From Thuidium tamariscinum (taxonomy: Eukaryota; Streptophyta; Bryopsida; Hypnales; Thuidiaceae): a stretch of DNA of 64,000 bases. The translations under genes and the position numbers were made by a program. Positions 57,701 through 64,000 of this stretch are shown here, piece by piece. A model generated the notes under the pieces. It had not been told where the DNA came from, ran no database searches, and saw only the letters and a list, made by a program, of their open reading frames with translations. Positions within the stretch are counted from its first letter, which is position 1, and each line of letters opens with the position of its first letter. The DNA lies in NCBI GenBank assembly GCA_947034885.2, contig OX344749.2, forward strand, positions 27,481,501-27,545,500, read 5' to 3'.

Positions 57701-58844
57701 TATTTGTAAATTCCGACAACCCTTCAGCCAAGCTTTTAAGATACCATCAAATGAAGCTGATGGCTTTCAGAAAGCATCATGTGAAGATATGAATTCTGAT
57801 TTACAAGGTACTTCAAATAACCTTTAAATTTATTGAATTGTTGAGTACTTCTTTTGAATTTCTGGTTGTTTGGATGCATCAACTTTGTTGTACTTTTCAT
57901 TAGGCGGGTTCAACAAATAGATGTTTGACATGCAGTTTGCTATTTTTTTTTGAGGTAGTTTATGTTTCAAGGCCTAAGATGAAGGTAACTTGCACATTTA
58001 ATGAATTTGGTGGGATATTGGGGTAGTATGTGTTTGAGAGTGTTTGTTTCAATGCTATCTTTATTACCTAAGATGTAAATGTCAAAATCTGTTTGTCTTA
58101 TGAGTCCCTAGAAATTCAAAAGTGAATGCTTTTCAGTTTAGTTCTTTCATTGGAGTGTTGTACAACTTAGAAGTTGAATTCTAGAGGTTTGTAGAATGTA
58201 GAGATTCTGTTTTTCTTACAAGAAGATTGTCTTACTTTGTGGCTTATGTAAGTATGAGCATTTACATGGTTGATTGCCATCATATGTAGAGGTTGGCTTG
58301 GAATATAAGACCAACAAGAAGAGTACTGGAGTGCAAGCAGTTTTAACGGATTTTGTTAGCAATGTTTCTCCAGGTTTGTCTTCCATTAGTTTGGAGTGTT
58401 TTACAATCTCATTTCAGCTTAGTTTAGCCAAAGCAATTCTTAGGGTTCCATAACTCTATTCATATTTCTATCTTGCATACTATACTTATTGAATTTTTTT
58501 TTTCTTTTGTAGAGGCGCAACAGTTGGGACATGGTGATGGAAAAAAGCATTGTGAAGCTCAATCTTTGGAGAAATCAAGCCCATCACCAAACAAAAGAAG
58601 CAATAGTGATACTGCTGTGGAATTTTCAACTAAAAAGATAAAACTAAGTAGTGGAAATGGACCAGATGATGTAGATGAGCCAAGGAAAGTAACTGCGCTT
58701 CAAGATTTGACTGACGTCAAAGCAAAGAAAGGCAACAGTAAATGGGCTCCAACTACAAAGAGGCCTGCAAAAAGTTGGGGTGTCAGTGCACAAACAAAGG
58801 GGATCTCTCGCACCCTTCGTCCTAGGGATCGCAAGAGCTCTTAG
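54794..58844 (+). CDS. RING-H2 zinc-finger protein, five coding exons
   Basis: Exons 54794-55447, 56036-56729, 57370-57807, 58290-58373 and 58513-58844 join in frame at GT-AG sites to 2202 nt, 733 residues. The N-terminal ~110 residues (LLKDWPKMAWVDQDKEFFFK, then YWRVFGTEEVTNNEVQGWIV) form an unrecognised globular part. A leucine-rich acidic stretch at about 219-320 may be coiled. Residues 357-396 match a RING-H2 finger: CGCC, 13 residues, CKHCYHPAC, 10 residues, CLVC. The proline usual before the last zinc pair in active ubiquitin ligases is absent, so ligase activity is uncertain. The C-terminal third is polar with basic patches (STKKIKLSSG, TTKRPAKSWG, LRPRDRKSS), suggesting nuclear location. 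Alternative: a zinc-binding scaffold. Confidence 0.8.
56890..57200 (+). repeat. Imperfect minisatellite in intron of the RING-H2 gene
   Basis: Repeated phrases CTTTCCAAAGGAC, TTCCTCCTT and AAAGGACTCTATTGC at roughly 45-55 bp spacing. Because CCTTTCAAAAG and CTTTTGAAAGG both occur, the tract can pair with itself. It lies in the third intron of the gene's coding part (56730-57369) and gives long but meaningless open frames. Confidence 0.75.
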
Positions 58845-59691
58845 AGTTGACATGGCTTCCTCTTGTCTTATTTTAGGTTCAATAGTATTTGCTAATATTT
58901 TTATTCTTACAACTGATAGTTGTTACATTATTATTTCAATTTCAATTTGTGAATATATTTTGGAATTCAAGGTTTAATGCAATGCTGGCTACAAATATGT
59001 TGTATTTTATTCAAGAAGTGCATGAAGTTTATTGTAAGGTGAATTGCTCTACAAGCTTGTATGAAAATATTTGGAGGTTTTAACATTGTTGAGGATTTTG
59101 AAGCAGTTTGCTATTTCAAGTACAGATTCTAAAAAATTGTGAAATAGTGTTGCATCCTCCATGGTGGATTCTGGACATCACTTTGCCATTGACACATATT
59201 TCCTGGTAATTAATGAGGGGGACTATAGTGATTGCTACCCTATTCTAACATAGATTTCTAACTGGAAGTTGTTGGGATGGATGCGTGAGTTATTTTGTGA
59301 AGTGATGGATGCTTGGATATGTATATAATTGATGATCATTGTCTAATTGCTTGTGGCTTGATTGTGCAGATTCGGTTGGTGAAGATGCAAGATGTACATT
59401 CCATAAACCCTAAGGTCTCCTGAGAAGAAGTAATACTAATCACCTCATACACCAGGTAATTTTTTGAGGGTTTTTGTGTTTCCTATTATACTATTTAACT
59501 TGAACTAATCTATTTTAAAGACACTTATGTAGATTCAGAGCTCCAATCAATAAAACTTTGGCCAATTGAGAACAATGTGGTACTTAGAGAATCACACATT
59601 TTTTGCCAATGTCCCCCAAATCTTTGTTAATGTTTGAGCAATTTCGGTTAATGGGGGGTCTGAAGATGTGTTTCTGATTTCACTTTCCTAG
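58845..59691. other. 3' flank of RING-H2 gene, no further gene seen
   Basis: Probable 3' untranslated region followed by spacer. An exon-like stretch between GATTGTGCAG (about 59369) and CAGGTAATTT (about 59455) has stops in the frames checked and is not called. Confidence 0.35.
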
Positions 59692-62537
<2,846 letters not shown>

Positions 62538-64000
62538 TCAATTTGAAGTAGCCAAGTTAATTGGTTGGTCTTCCTCATCCCTCAAGCGAAAGTAACTTTC
62601 AAGTGCTGTCTGTGCTTGATGTTTTTCTGTGAGCAATTGCACTAGAAGGCGCCATTGCAATAAAATTGTATCATACTTGCCCTTCTTCATGTTTAATTTA
62701 TTTTCACCAGACTTTACAGCAGATTCAATGTATCGCACTTCTCCACGATTCTCATCAGTGTCATCCCTGGATAAGACTGTCTTTGCATTTTGTAGGTCCT
62801 CCATCAACATTTTGATGGTTGCACTAGCTACTTCCAATTCATTTCGACTTTGGTCCAAAACTGTTTTCAGTCTAGTTTTTTGTTCTTCCAACTCCTTGAT
62901 ATTATTATGGACTGCCCGCTCAATGTCAACCCGGAAAGAGTGAAGTGCATTTAGAAATGTTGGAGTACATCCAGATGGCATTTCTTTAGAATTTGTAGAA
63001 GGCCTACACAAATATAACAGTATAAAAGTTAGAAGGCAAACTTCTAATGAATTAGGACTCCAAGTAATAATGAATTAGAAGGAAAACCAAATAATGCAAG
63101 AAACAAGAATAATATAAGCAAATTTTGTAAAAAATGTTTTTATAATTATGTGGAATCAAAAGAGATGAGACTTACTTTGGAAAATTCATTTCTGCACTTG
63201 GAATTTCCGGAGGCAGTGTGCATCCATGATGGGGCTTTTGTTCAAAGCCTACTGAGGCCCTAAAAACAAAAAGACCACAATTCAAAAGTTATAAGGAGAG
63301 TAGTAATGAAAGAATGTAGAATTATATAAGTGACTCCTAGAAGAGAGAGTTTAGGGTTTATGTAAAAAGAGTGAGTGAAGGCATAATTACTTTGGACTTT
63401 GAATTTGTAGTGTTGAAGTGCATCCATACCATTGAGTTCTCCCAATGGGTTCCGAGGCCCTAAAACAATAAAAATATAAAAGTTATTTAAGTATATTGAC
63501 AATATAGAATTCCCTGAATGTCTAAGTTGCAATTTTTTGCAAGAATTTGGGGTTTAGGGTGTAGAAGAGAAGAAGTTGAAATTACTTTGTAGGTAGATGT
63601 GCAGTTGGAATTTCGGTTTGTGGAATTTGGTCATACTCCATCTTCACTCTCTTTGCACCACCCTGCATATATTAAGTTTAAATTAGAATTATGAAAAAAA
63701 TGATTTATTTTGAGAATACAAAACAAAATATATAAATATAGCAAATGGGAACAATTTGATAATACTTACTTCAGTGGATGTTGTACTAGGGTCCTTCAAA
63801 GTTTGTGGATGATGCTCAACCACCATTGTTGGATGTACTGGACACACTTGCTTTCCACTTTTTATGTCAATGGTAATAAAAGGGTATGCATGTGCCCAAT
63901 CACCATGTACTTGTGATAAGACTCCCTTAGAGTTTTGGAACCATGAAACTGTGTTGACTGCAAACTGTGCCCAATCCACTGTTTGCTTTCCATTCCGTTC
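62538..64000 (-). CDS. Unknown protein with repeated small exons and coiled-coil C-terminus, 5' end off window
   Basis: Minus-strand exons 64000(edge)-63770, 63662-63586, 63459-63391, 63259-63176 and 63003-62538 join at GT-AG sites without frame loss into 308 codons plus stop. The first visible exon (WAQFAVNTVSWFQNSKG, GDWAHAYPFITIDIKSGKQV) has no family I recognise. Exon 2 holds AKRVKMEYD, like a Myc-type nuclear localisation signal. Exons 3, 4 and the start of 5 repeat a pattern: K, A/P, S, about 8-9 residues, then GCT. The last exon (LHSFRVDIERAVHNNIKELE to TALESYFRLRDEEDQ) is charged and heptad-like, likely a long coiled coil. Introns all but the first are phase 2. Full length and start are unknown. 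Confidence 0.7.

Overview
This is nuclear DNA from a land plant. Three intronless germin-like protein (GLP) genes, GT-AG introns with plant-like AT-rich bodies, TATA boxes and AATAAA signals, and plant RECQ4-type helicase pieces all point that way. Long AT-rich stretches packed with small DNA transposons and the compact GC-rich GLP genes would fit a bryophyte or lycophyte, but the lineage is an inference I cannot test here.

Layout. 1-5.8 kb: a tandem duplication carrying two minus-strand GLP genes; the first is cut by the left edge and the second (3492-4175) is complete. 5.8-21 kb: gene-free, AT-rich and filled with non-autonomous DNA transposons. 21.2-22.8 kb: a third GLP gene on the plus strand, sharing coding sequence and 3' flank with GLP2 but not the promoter. 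24.8-27 kb and 38.1-40.3 kb: two inverted copies of an unrecognised multi-part locus. Each retains an open frame for a related ~200-residue protein and a 17-bp exon-like segment between good splice signals. Between them lies a 4.07-kb foldback element (27309-31382) with 789-bp arms, one arm interrupted by a CACTA-ended element that itself contains another insertion. 31.5-53.3 kb: a dense transposon graveyard, including a four-element nest at 41560-45080. 53.3-64 kb: gene space, with a five-coding-exon RING-H2 protein (733 residues), a decayed RECQ4-like fragment behind it, and, running off the right edge on the minus strand, a gene with repeated small exons and a coiled-coil tail.

The most notable signal is a set of related short elements ending in GGGTSATTGCAAGAAA. 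At least eight copies have exact 4-bp target duplications, several of them confirmed by an uninterrupted homologous sequence inside the same window. Subfamilies (called A to E here) range from ~720-bp units to near-perfect palindromes of ~1.1 kb, and they insert into one another. Other classes present are TTAA-flanked elements with CCCCTRAA ends, TA-flanked 273-bp elements, and a MITE group ending CATAAGAGGATT. I see no transposase gene, so all appear to depend on enzymes encoded elsewhere.

The genes show no operon-like or pathway linkage. GLPs are secreted cupin proteins of the cell wall or apoplast, the RING-H2 protein is a possible ubiquitin ligase or zinc-binding nuclear protein, and the others are unassigned. 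Exon boundaries were placed by eye from splice consensus and frame continuity; sequence comparisons were made by eye without alignment software.
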